Positions 1-6,271 of a stretch of 19,280 nt of DNA are shown in pieces (positions within the stretch are counted from its first letter, which is position 1; each line of letters starts with the position of its first letter). The translations under genes were made by a program, and so were the position numbers. This stretch comes from Erysipelotrichaceae bacterium UBA6182 (GTDB lineage Bacteria > Bacillota_I > Bacilli_A > Erysipelotrichales > Erysipelotrichaceae): contig DITO01000212.1 in the NCBI GenBank assembly GCA_002422065.1, positions 1 through 19,280 of the forward strand, given 5' to 3'. The notes under the pieces are model-generated. The model ran no database searches, had not been told where the DNA came from, and saw nothing but the letters and a program-made list of their open reading frames with translations.

Positions 1-179
1 TTTTGTGGGTTTTTCATTGCACTTAATCTTTTGTGATCAAGCTCTACAAATACTGCATCAAATGACTGAGTTGTCAGTGTTTCATGAACTAAATCAATGC
101 TCGCTTGTGATACATGGGCAGTAGGAATAAAAGTGATTGTTTGATCGTTATGGGTGAATGTTATTGTTTCTGAAATCAT
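1..179 (-). CDS. TraB/PrgY-family protein, 5' end only (partial)
   Basis: The first 59 codons of a minus-strand gene whose remainder lies beyond the left edge. The reading frame opens at the ATG complementary to 177-179, and an in-frame TGA lies just upstream, so no earlier start is possible without crossing a stop. The N-terminus reads as a beta strand followed by PTAHVSQASIDLVHE and then FDAVFVELDHKRLSAM. This matches the start of the TraB/PrgY family, where a G-T-A-H-V-S segment and a VELD-x-x-R segment are the two conserved blocks. Family members include the enterococcal pheromone-response protein PrgY and many chromosomal homologues of unproven role, thought to be membrane metalloprotease-like proteins. 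No Shine-Dalgarno sequence precedes the ATG, whereas a TATGAT box lies 11 bases before it, so the message may be nearly leaderless. It is divergent from cdaA. Family assignment rests on only 59 residues. Confidence 0.7.
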   Translation of the reverse strand, partial: MISETITFTHNDQTITFIPTAHVSQASIDLVHETLTTQSFDAVFVELDHKRLSAMKNPQ

Positions 180-190
180 GTTAACAGTGT

Positions 191-196
191 ATCATA
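191..196 (-). promoter_or_regulatory. Candidate -10 box for the TraB-family gene
   Basis: On the minus strand TATGAT lies here, with 11 bases between it and the start codon at 179. Transcription from this box would leave only a few untranslated bases. No convincing -35 at 16-18 bases is visible, so the call is tentative. Confidence 0.35.
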
Positions 197-227
197 TTTG
201 ATATGAATCGTGGATGGTTTTCAATAA

Positions 228-255
228 TTGACTCTTCAATGGAAGTCATTATGAT
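228..255 (+). promoter_or_regulatory. Promoter of cdaA-cdaR-glmM
   Basis: TTGACT (228-233), a 16-base spacer and TATGAT (250-255). A TATAAT also occurs at 255-260, but 21 bases from the -35. The start site would fall near 262, leaving a leader of about 20 bases with AGGAGG at 271-276, six bases before the cdaA ATG. Confidence 0.6.
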
Positions 256-282
256 ATAATAATACAGATTAGGAGGATTTTT

Positions 283-1353
283 ATGTTTAATCTCTCATCC
301 ATACAAAACATTGTCGACGCTCTAAGAGTCTTTTTTGATATTGTTCTTATTTGGATTATTGTCTATTATGCTATTAAACTTGTACGTAATAATGCACGTA
401 CAGTACAGATTTTTAAAGGGGTTGTTCTCATATTATTAATTCGCGGGATTGCAACCGCACTTGGTCTAGTGACCACAGCTTGGCTCGCTGGTTTATTTGT
501 TAACTTTGGCTTCTTAGCCATTATCATTATCTTTCAACCTGAAATACGTAATTTATTGGAAAAACTTGGAAAAACAAGTGTATTCACTCGCATTTCAACA
601 TTAACAGGGGGAGAGCGTGAACGACTAGTTAATGAACTTGTAAATGCAGCTATTTTATTAAGTGATGCTAAAGTAGGAGCACTCATTACCATAGAGCAAG
701 CTTCATCTTTACAAGACTATATTCGTACAGGTTCACCGATGAATTCGATGGTAACATCAGATGTACTTCGCTCATTATTTTCAACAAATACGCCACTTCA
801 TGATGGTGCAGTGATTATTCAAGGAGATCGTATTGCGTGTGCTTCTGCCTACTTCCCACCAACTAGTATGGAACTACCAACACGATTTGGAGCACGCCAC
901 CGTGCAGCTTTAGGGATTTCAGAAGTGAGTGATGCGATTACGATTGTTGTATCAGAAGAGACAGGACGTATATCAGTTTCAGAGAATGGTGTATTATACG
1001 CGATGACTAAAGAAAAACTTAAAGAATATTTAAGCCGTGTCATTATTGAAGAAGAAAACGAAATAGAAATAATGAGTCTTAAGGGTCGTTCTAATGCGAA
1101 GAGTAAAGAGAAACCTGAAATAGTTAATGAAGAAGAAACTACACCTGAAGTTGCAACACCTGTACAACGTCGTCGTCTTTTTGAAAAGATAATAAAACCA
1201 AAACAAGAACCAATTGAACTAGTTGTTGCAGACCATGTGGATACAAAAGTGGTTGAACTTGAAGTAAGTGACACTACTGTTAGTGAAAATCAAACAGACA
1301 CAACAGAAATTGATTCCAAGAGAGGAGTGAATAGCGATGAGCCGAAAGAATGA
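283..1353 (+). CDS. cdaA: Diadenylate cyclase CdaA (c-di-AMP synthase)
   Basis: Condenses two ATP into cyclic di-AMP, the second messenger that controls potassium and osmolyte uptake and wall homeostasis. The first 85 residues hold three hydrophobic segments (about 17-35, 43-61, 66-84), the usual membrane anchor. The DAC catalytic domain follows, with DGA at 174-176 and RHR at 205-207 (context GARHRAALGISE), the two signature motifs. At 356 residues it is longer than the usual CdaA of about 270. From about residue 265 there is a charged, Glu/Thr/Val-rich tail with a basic patch (VQRRRLFEKIIKPK) that looks disordered. AGGAGG sits six bases before the ATG. The 3' end overlaps cdaR by 17 bases, so the two are translationally linked. 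The cdaA-cdaR-glmM order is the classical Bacillota arrangement, in which CdaR and GlmM modulate cyclase activity. Confidence 0.95.
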   Translation: MFNLSSIQNIVDALRVFFDIVLIWIIVYYAIKLVRNNARTVQIFKGVVLILLIRGIATALGLVTTAWLAGLFVNFGFLAIIIIFQPEIRNLLEKLGKTSVFTRISTLTGGERERLVNELVNAAILLSDAKVGALITIEQASSLQDYIRTGSPMNSMVTSDVLRSLFSTNTPLHDGAVIIQGDRIACASAYFPPTSMELPTRFGARHRAALGISEVSDAITIVVSEETGRISVSENGVLYAMTKEKLKEYLSRVIIEEENEIEIMSLKGRSNAKSKEKPEIVNEEETTPEVATPVQRRRLFEKIIKPKQEPIELVVADHVDTKVVELEVSDTTVSENQTDTTEIDSKRGVNSDEPKE

Positions 1354-2707
1354 CCCTACAACAAACAACGAAAAAGTAGAGTTGGCAAAACAAATTGCAT
1401 CACAGTCTCGAAAAGTAGTTAAGACATATGCTTCGATTGAAATGTCAATTATGAGAGTAATCCGCTGGTTATCAGGATTAGTGGATCGTTTACTTTTTAA
1501 TCAACGTTACTCCAAAATAGTAGCTTTAGGTCTAGCTGTTATACTTTATGGTTCGATTAATTTGAACTCTACAATATTTGAAACTTCAATTTCAGGTTCA
1601 GGGAAAGCAATTAACAACGTTCCTGTGAGTATAAACGCTAATACTGAAGTCTATGAAATCTCAGGGCTTCCAGAAACAGTAACAGCACTTATTGTGGGTG
1701 ATGTTGCAGATATCGCTCTTACTGAAACACAAGGGCAATATAAGGTTGTTGCTGATTTAACAGGACTAGCAGAAGGAGTTCATCAAATCAGCTTAATTCC
1801 TACTGATTTCTCACCAAGACTAGCAGTATCGATTTCGCCAAGTACTGCCATTGTAACCATTGAACGTAAGACAACACAACGATTCTTACTTGATTATGAC
1901 TTTGTCAATGTTAATAAAATGGACTTACGTTATGTGTTAGGTACACCTGAACTTGAAGTTAGTGAAATCTTAGTTCGTGCTTCAGAAAGAACACTAGAGT
2001 CCATTGCCTTTGTAAAAGCATTTATTGATGTTTCTGGAGTTGATTCAAGCTTTGCTAAAGAAGTACCAATTGTAGCTTATAACCAACTTGGTGAACGTGT
2101 GGATGCACAAGTCATTCCATCCGTTGTACGGGTTAGTGTTAATGTCTCATCCCCTAATAAATCAGTTCCAATTGTCATTGATCCTGTCGGATTAATCCCT
2201 AATGGATTAGCTATTTCTTCAATTGTCATGGATCATCAAGCAGCTACGCTTTATGCACCTGAAAGTGTTTTATCACGTATTACACGTCTTGTTTTACCAA
2301 TAGATTCTACAACTCTTACACAAGACACCACTCTCGTCAGTAATATTTCGATTCCTTCAGGAGTTCGTCAATCATCAATTACTAAGGTGAATGTAGAGAT
2401 AAAACTTGTAGAAGGAATTAGTAAAGAATTCTTACAAATTCCAGTTTCATTTAGAAACAATCGTCAAGGATTTAAGTTTAGTCCAACTAATGCAGAAGAT
2501 GCTTATATGAATGTTACGGTGTTTGGAGCACCAGATTTAGTTAATGCACTCACTGTAAACGATTTAGTCGTCTACATTGATTTGTTTGATACAATGCCTG
2601 GGATAAGTGAACTACCACTATTTGTGGAAGTAAATAATCCACGCTTCTTTGGATATTTAAAATTATCGCCTTCAAAACCAACGATTGAAATCAATATTGT
2701 CGAATAA
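1337..2707 (+). CDS. cdaR: CdaA regulatory protein CdaR (YbbR-domain protein)
   Basis: Membrane-anchored partner of CdaA; in other Bacillota it binds the cyclase and adjusts c-di-AMP synthesis. A single hydrophobic helix lies at about residues 59-76 (IVALGLAVILYGSINLN). The remaining 380 residues are beta-rich and extracytoplasmic, long enough for four YbbR repeats, as in Bacillus subtilis CdaR (about 480 residues). Repeat-end patterns such as ISISPSTAIVTIERK, VIPSVVRVSVNV and LSPSKPTIEINIVE recur. The start overlaps the end of cdaA and has GAGGAG nine bases upstream. It gives about 58 cytoplasmic residues before the helix, more than usual; Met36 is an alternative start but has no ribosome binding site. 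glmM begins nine bases after the stop. The family call is firm from context and architecture, although individual repeats diverge. Confidence 0.9.
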   Translation: MSRKNDPTTNNEKVELAKQIASQSRKVVKTYASIEMSIMRVIRWLSGLVDRLLFNQRYSKIVALGLAVILYGSINLNSTIFETSISGSGKAINNVPVSINANTEVYEISGLPETVTALIVGDVADIALTETQGQYKVVADLTGLAEGVHQISLIPTDFSPRLAVSISPSTAIVTIERKTTQRFLLDYDFVNVNKMDLRYVLGTPELEVSEILVRASERTLESIAFVKAFIDVSGVDSSFAKEVPIVAYNQLGERVDAQVIPSVVRVSVNVSSPNKSVPIVIDPVGLIPNGLAISSIVMDHQAATLYAPESVLSRITRLVLPIDSTTLTQDTTLVSNISIPSGVRQSSITKVNVEIKLVEGISKEFLQIPVSFRNNRQGFKFSPTNAEDAYMNVTVFGAPDLVNALTVNDLVVYIDLFDTMPGISELPLFVEVNNPRFFGYLKLSPSKPTIEINIVE

Positions 2708-2716
2708 GGAGAATAA

Positions 2717-4051
2717 ATGGGACGTTATTTTGGAACAGATGGGTATCGAGGAGTAGCTAATGAAAACTTGAGTGCAGTTCATGCATTTAAGATTGGTGAA
2801 GCTTGTGGGGATATGGCAATGAGCCATTCCAAAAAAATAATACTTGGACAAGACACGAGATTGTCTTCTCCTCTTTTAGCAAATGCCTTTAAAGCAGGAT
2901 GTATGAGTCGTGGATGTGATGTTTATGATTTAAAAGTAACATCAACACCATGTGTAGCATTTCATGTTATAAGAGATGACTTCCACTTTGGAGTCATGAT
3001 TTCAGCATCTCATAATCCATTTATGGATAACGGTATTAAAATCTTTAATCATGACGGAGTTAAGATTTCTGATGAGATTGAAAACATCATTGAAGATGTC
3101 TGTGATGGGAATATCGTGTTATCTCCATCCTCATCCCACAATATTGGAAAAGATATTGATTTTAGTCATGGTGTTAATATGTACATTGATTATTGTGTAA
3201 GCACAGTGGCTCATAAAAATCTAACTAGAAAAGTTGTACTTGATTGTGCAAATGGTAGTACAACAACGACAGCACAAAAGGCTTTTGAAGCATGTGGGTT
3301 TGATGTTCATGTCATTTCAAATAGTCCTACAGGTTTAAATATTAATGACCATTGTGGTTCTACACATCCAGATTCACTACAAAAAACAGTATTAGAACTT
3401 CATGCTTTTTGTGGATTTGCCTATGATGGTGATGGAGATCGTCTCATTGCTGTGGATGAACTAGGACAGATTGTTGATGGTGATCAAATTATGTTTGCCT
3501 TAGGAAAGCATTTGATGTCACAAGGAAAGTTGCATGATAATGTAATCATTTCTACCATTATGTCTAACTTAGGGTTTATTAAAGCATGTGAATCCTCAGG
3601 GATGCATGTGATTCAAACCCAAGTTGGAGACAAATATGTATTCTCAAAGATGAGAGAAACTAAAGCTTCACTTGGTGGAGAACAGTCTGGACATTTAATT
3701 CTAGCTGATTTACTTCCAAGTGGGGATGGACTACTTGCTAGTCTTCAACTCATGGACATGTTAATGCAATCAAAACAATCTTTGTCAGCAGCAGTATCAT
3801 TATGCCAACCATTCCCACAATTACTAAAGAACCTTAGAGTAAAAGATAAGAAGATTACAATGAGTGCTCCTTATCTTCTCGAAGTCATTCGTGAGGTAGA
3901 AGAAAAGCTAGCGCACGAAGGCCGTGTTCTTGTAAGGGCATCAGGTACAGAGAATCTTATTCGTGTTATGGTAGAAGCATCAACTCAAGAAACATGTGAA
4001 TACTATGTTAACTATATAATTCAACGAATAGAGAATGAAGAGCGAATTTGA
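2717..4051 (+). CDS. glmM: Phosphoglucosamine mutase GlmM
   Basis: Converts glucosamine-6-phosphate to glucosamine-1-phosphate, the step that commits sugar to UDP-GlcNAc and thus to peptidoglycan. All signatures of the alpha-D-phosphohexomutase family are present: GTDGYRGVAN near the N-terminus (most GlmM have TDGIRG), the phosphoserine loop ISASHNP with Ser98, the metal loop DGDGDR at 237-242, the sugar loop GGEQSGH at 320-326 and the phosphate-binding RASGTENLIRVM at 407-418. The 444-residue length is standard. AAGGAG precedes the ATG at good spacing. It is the third gene of the c-di-AMP operon; GlmM of several species binds CdaA and inhibits it. The stop codon lies in the loop of a terminator hairpin that starts inside the gene. 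Confidence 0.97.
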   Translation: MGRYFGTDGYRGVANENLSAVHAFKIGEACGDMAMSHSKKIILGQDTRLSSPLLANAFKAGCMSRGCDVYDLKVTSTPCVAFHVIRDDFHFGVMISASHNPFMDNGIKIFNHDGVKISDEIENIIEDVCDGNIVLSPSSSHNIGKDIDFSHGVNMYIDYCVSTVAHKNLTRKVVLDCANGSTTTTAQKAFEACGFDVHVISNSPTGLNINDHCGSTHPDSLQKTVLELHAFCGFAYDGDGDRLIAVDELGQIVDGDQIMFALGKHLMSQGKLHDNVIISTIMSNLGFIKACESSGMHVIQTQVGDKYVFSKMRETKASLGGEQSGHLILADLLPSGDGLLASLQLMDMLMQSKQSLSAAVSLCQPFPQLLKNLRVKDKKITMSAPYLLEVIREVEEKLAHEGRVLVRASGTENLIRVMVEASTQETCEYYVNYIIQRIENEERI

Positions 4052-4062
4052 TCGCTCTTTTT
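4038..4062 (+). terminator. Intrinsic terminator overlapping the glmM 3' end
   Basis: Stem AAGAGCGA (4038-4045) pairs with TCGCTCTT (4052-4059), leaving a six-base loop (4046-4051) that contains the glmM stop codon TGA. A T-run follows (4058-4062). It closes the cdaA-cdaR-glmM unit. Confidence 0.85.
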
Positions 4063-4157
4063 CATTTCTAAGATAGGTATAATATCTCTACTTACTAGGA
4101 AACTTATCAAACAAGAAGACTAAGCTAAAATAATGATATATTCACTCATGAATGAGA

Positions 4158-4186
4158 TTGACATCACGATATTAAAAGTTTATAAT
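4158..4186 (+). promoter_or_regulatory. Consensus sigma-A promoter of asnA
   Basis: TTGACA (4158-4163), exactly 17 bases, TATAAT (4181-4186): a perfect match to the housekeeping consensus. The start site is expected near 4193, giving a leader of about 296 bases before asnA. Such a strong promoter fits control at the level of attenuation. An inverted repeat, CTCAT-GA-ATGAG, lies immediately upstream at 4145-4156. Confidence 0.85.
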
Positions 4187-4192
4187 TCAAAA

Positions 4193-4464
4193 AATCGATG
4201 AAGGAAAGAAGTAATCTACTATCAAGGTTTCAGTGAGTTAGGAGAGTGAAAACTAACACCAATTGGAGTTGATGAATAACATTCTGAAGATCCTTACCGA
4301 AACGTTAAGCGTAGGCTAAGGCGGGAGCAGTCCGTTAAAAAATGCTAGACTTGATAGAGTCAAAAGAGACCAATAACATTGGTAATTTGGGTGGCACCGC
4401 GGATAAAACAAGCTTATTCGTCCCATAGTAATCATCACTATGAGACCAATAGGCTTTTTCTTTT
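4193..4464 (+). promoter_or_regulatory. Asparagine-specific T-box leader of asnA
   Basis: The T-box core GGGTGGCACCGCGG is at 4389-4402. Its TGGC can pair with the NCCA end of a tRNA whose discriminator base is G, as in tRNA-Asn. Stem I is built on AAGGA (4201-4205) with TCCTT (4291-4295), with an inner helix ATCAA (4221-4225)/TTGAT (4269-4273) and an outer helix GTTAG (4237-4241)/CTAAC (4253-4257). The internal loop has AGTA on its 5' side and AAC followed by A on its 3' side. AAC at 4278-4280 is therefore the likely specifier codon (Asn). Upstream of the core is the typical TCCGTTA block (4330-4336). Uncharged tRNA-Asn would stabilise the antiterminator and allow asnA transcription. The helices were drawn by eye. 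Confidence 0.88.
4410..4464 (+). terminator. Conditional terminator of the asnA T-box
   Basis: AAGCTTATT (4410-4418) pairs with AATAGGCTT (4448-4456), and GTCCCATAGT (4420-4429) pairs with ACTATGAGAC (4437-4446) with one C-A mismatch, closing a seven-base loop. The T-rich tail TTTTTCTTTT follows. The left arm includes TCCC (4421-4424), which would otherwise pair with the GGG of the T-box core in the antiterminator, so the two folds are mutually exclusive. Confidence 0.8.
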
Positions 4465-4488
4465 GGTTTCTAAAGTAAAGGAAACACT

Positions 4489-5433
4489 ATGAAAGATAAA
4501 CACAGAATTATTAACGAACTGAAGCATGTTTTTAGTAATGCTCTATGTAAAGAACTAGAACTAACACGAGTTGAAGCACCTCTTTTTGTCTTGAGTGATA
4601 GTGGACTACAAGATGAACTTGATGGAAGGCAAACATCCATCTCCTTCAATATGTCTTGTGGAAAACAAGCTGAAATTGTACACTCACTTGCTAAATGGAA
4701 ACGATTAGCATTAAAACGATATGGGTACGCTGATTATGAAGGCATTCTTACAGATATGAAAGCTATTCGTACAGGAGAAGTACTTGACTCTTTACATTCC
4801 TACTATGTTGATCAATGGGATTGGGAGAAAGTTATTCAGTATGAGGATAGAACGATTGGTTATTTAAAGACTGTTGTCGAGCAGATTTATCGTTCTATAT
4901 TAAATACAATCTCCTGGATGAATGCACAAGCACTAGAAACACCTTATTTACCAAAGGATATAGTATTTATCAGTTCAGAAGAACTTCTTCAAAGATATCC
5001 CTACCTAACACCAAAACAACGTGAAAACGAAATCTGTAAAGTGTTTGGTGCAGTATTTATCATTGGCATTGGAGCTAAATTGAGTAATGGTTTTATTCAT
5101 GATGAACGAAGTCCTGATTATGATGACTGGTCACTCAATGGAGATTTACTTGTATATTCTAGTTTACTGGGACAAGCTGTTGAACTTTCTTCTATGGGTA
5201 TAAGGGTAAATGAACAATCACTAGTTCATCAATTATCAACATCCAAAACAACTAATCGATTAGATAAACCATATCATCAAATGATACTTAATCATCAACT
5301 TCCTTACACCATTGGGGGAGGGATAGGACAATCAAGATTATGTATGTTTTTGCTTCAGAAACAACACATTGGACAAGTACAATGCTCAACTTGGGATGAT
5401 GTTACTTATGATCAATTTGAAGATATTCTATAG
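4489..5433 (+). CDS. asnA: Aspartate-ammonia ligase AsnA
   Basis: Makes asparagine from aspartate, ammonia and ATP, releasing AMP and pyrophosphate; cytoplasmic and related in fold to class II aminoacyl-tRNA synthetases. Conserved blocks run the length of the protein: GRQTSISFNM (46-55), EIVHSLAKWKRLAL (62-75), LHSYYVDQWDWEKVI (102-116), AVFIIGIGAKLS (188-199), PDYDDW (209-214), ELSSMGIRV (232-240) and GGGIGQSR (276-283), the motif 3 equivalent. It has 314 residues against about 330 in Escherichia coli; the difference is mainly a short deletion after PDYDDW. AAAGGAA lies six bases before the ATG. It is a single-gene unit behind a T-box that reads asparagine, so synthesis should rise when tRNA-Asn is uncharged. 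No close neighbour shares its pathway. Confidence 0.96.
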   Translation: MKDKHRIINELKHVFSNALCKELELTRVEAPLFVLSDSGLQDELDGRQTSISFNMSCGKQAEIVHSLAKWKRLALKRYGYADYEGILTDMKAIRTGEVLDSLHSYYVDQWDWEKVIQYEDRTIGYLKTVVEQIYRSILNTISWMNAQALETPYLPKDIVFISSEELLQRYPYLTPKQRENEICKVFGAVFIIGIGAKLSNGFIHDERSPDYDDWSLNGDLLVYSSLLGQAVELSSMGIRVNEQSLVHQLSTSKTTNRLDKPYHQMILNHQLPYTIGGGIGQSRLCMFLLQKQHIGQVQCSTWDDVTYDQFEDIL

Positions 5434-5507
5434 ATAAATAGATTAATAGCTTATCTATCACTCAAAATAACATAATGAATAAGAAATAGTCATATTCACC
5501 CACAAAC

Positions 5508-5532
5508 ATGTGAATCGTATGTGAATCACATA
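5508..5532 (+). promoter_or_regulatory. Tandem 11-base repeats and palindrome upstream of the response regulator
   Basis: ATGTGAATC occurs at 5508-5516 and again at 5519-5527, exactly 11 bases apart. The second copy is the left half of a perfect 15-base palindrome, TATGTGAATCACATA (5518-5532). An inverted half, ATTCAC, lies at 5494-5499. Direct repeats one helical turn apart are what OmpR/PhoB-type regulators bind, and such a regulator is encoded 80 bases downstream, so autoregulation is a reasonable guess. The palindrome could instead serve a CRP/FNR-like or dimeric repressor protein. Confidence 0.45.
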
Positions 5533-5552
5533 ATTCGATGAATAGTAAACGC

Positions 5553-5577
5553 AGAACGCTACTAAGCGTTCTTATTT
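5553..5577 (+). terminator. Hairpin between asnA and the response regulator, probable terminator
   Basis: Perfect 8-bp stem AGAACGCT (5553-5560)/AGCGTTCT (5565-5572) with the loop ACTA, followed by TATTTATG. The T-run is short and broken, so termination may be leaky. It lies immediately upstream of a TGCTAAAAT box and is the only good candidate to end asnA transcription. Confidence 0.55.
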
Positions 5578-5578
5578 A

Positions 5579-5587
5579 TGCTAAAAT
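5579..5587 (+). promoter_or_regulatory. Candidate extended -10 promoter of the two-component operon
   Basis: TGCTAAAAT matches the extended -10 pattern TGnTAnaaT. No -35 is apparent at 17 bases, where the terminator hairpin lies. This is typical of promoters that need an activator, and the 5508-5532 repeats are centred roughly 75 bases upstream of the expected start site. Confidence 0.4.
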
Positions 5588-5611
5588 GATTTAATAAAGG
5601 ATGGTGATGAT

Positions 5612-6268
5612 ATGAAGCATATCATTGGAATAGTCGAAGATGAAAAAGATCTTGGTGAACTTGTTAAAAGCTATCTTGAACGTGAGAGTTTCCAGGTTAA
5701 TTTATATTCCACTTATCAAGCCGGTTTAGCCCATGTCAGTGATGATGTGTCCATGTGGATTTTAGATATTATGCTTGATGAGAAAAGTGGATTTGATTTA
5801 CTTGAAAAAATTCGCTTTCATAAACCTGCTTGCCCTGTCATTTTCATGTCAGCGCGTGATCAAGAATTTGATCGTATTATAGGACTTGAAAAAGGTTCAG
5901 ATGACTATATTACAAAACCTTTCTCACCAAAAGAACTAGTTCTTCGTGTTAATAATGTTTTAAAGCGTGTATATAAAGAAGGTTTTTCAATATTAGAAAT
6001 TGATGGATATGTTGTTGATGAGAATCAACGTAAAGTATTCTCTAATCAATTGGACTTAGAACTTACCACAAAAGAGTTTGACTTACTCATTCTTTTTGTT
6101 CGTAATAAAGGGGTCGCTTTCTCACGTGAGCAAATCCTAAATAAAGTTTGGGAAACAAACTATTATGGATCTGATCGAGTTGTGGATGACACCATGAGAC
6201 GCTTACGCAAGAAATGTCCTAACCTAACGATTGCGACAATATATGGGTATGGCTATCGATGGGGATAA
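5612..6268 (+). CDS. OmpR/PhoB-family DNA-binding response regulator
   Basis: Cytoplasmic transcription factor switched by phosphorylation. The receiver domain (1 to about 115) has the acidic pocket VEDE (8-11), phospho-acceptor Asp52 in ILDIMLDE, switch residue Ser80 (FMSARD) and Lys102 (TKPFSP). The C-terminal domain (about 125-218) is the winged helix, with LTTKEFDLLILFVRNKG, the recognition region DRVVDDTMRRLRKKCP and the closing IYGYGYRWG typical of the family. At 218 residues it is slightly short, as usual for the compact branch. The start is preceded by AAAGGATGG. The sensor kinase starts three bases after the stop, so the pair is co-translated. Targets cannot be read from the sequence, although repeats in its own upstream region suggest self-control. 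Confidence 0.93.
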   Translation: MKHIIGIVEDEKDLGELVKSYLERESFQVNLYSTYQAGLAHVSDDVSMWILDIMLDEKSGFDLLEKIRFHKPACPVIFMSARDQEFDRIIGLEKGSDDYITKPFSPKELVLRVNNVLKRVYKEGFSILEIDGYVVDENQRKVFSNQLDLELTTKEFDLLILFVRNKGVAFSREQILNKVWETNYYGSDRVVDDTMRRLRKKCPNLTIATIYGYGYRWG

Positions 6269-6271
6269 GTT

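Noticed and set aside
849..1274. A 141-codon minus-strand frame inside cdaA
   Set aside because: Serine/threonine-rich shadow of a strongly supported coding gene, with no family pattern.
4133..4201. A 22-codon frame starting MIYSLMNEIDITIL before the asnA T-box, considered as a leader peptide
   Set aside because: No ribosome binding site, and the consensus asnA promoter lies inside it, so the asnA transcript would not contain its start.
5430..5458. Hairpin ATAGATAA/TTATCTAT at the asnA stop codon, considered as a terminator
   Set aside because: The stem is AT-only with a 13-base loop and is not followed by a T-run; the 5553-5577 hairpin is a better candidate.
5518..5532. Direct assignment of TATGTGAATCACATA as a CRP site
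   Set aside because: The half-sites resemble TGTGA/TCACA, but the spacing is one base instead of six, so the standard CRP geometry does not fit.
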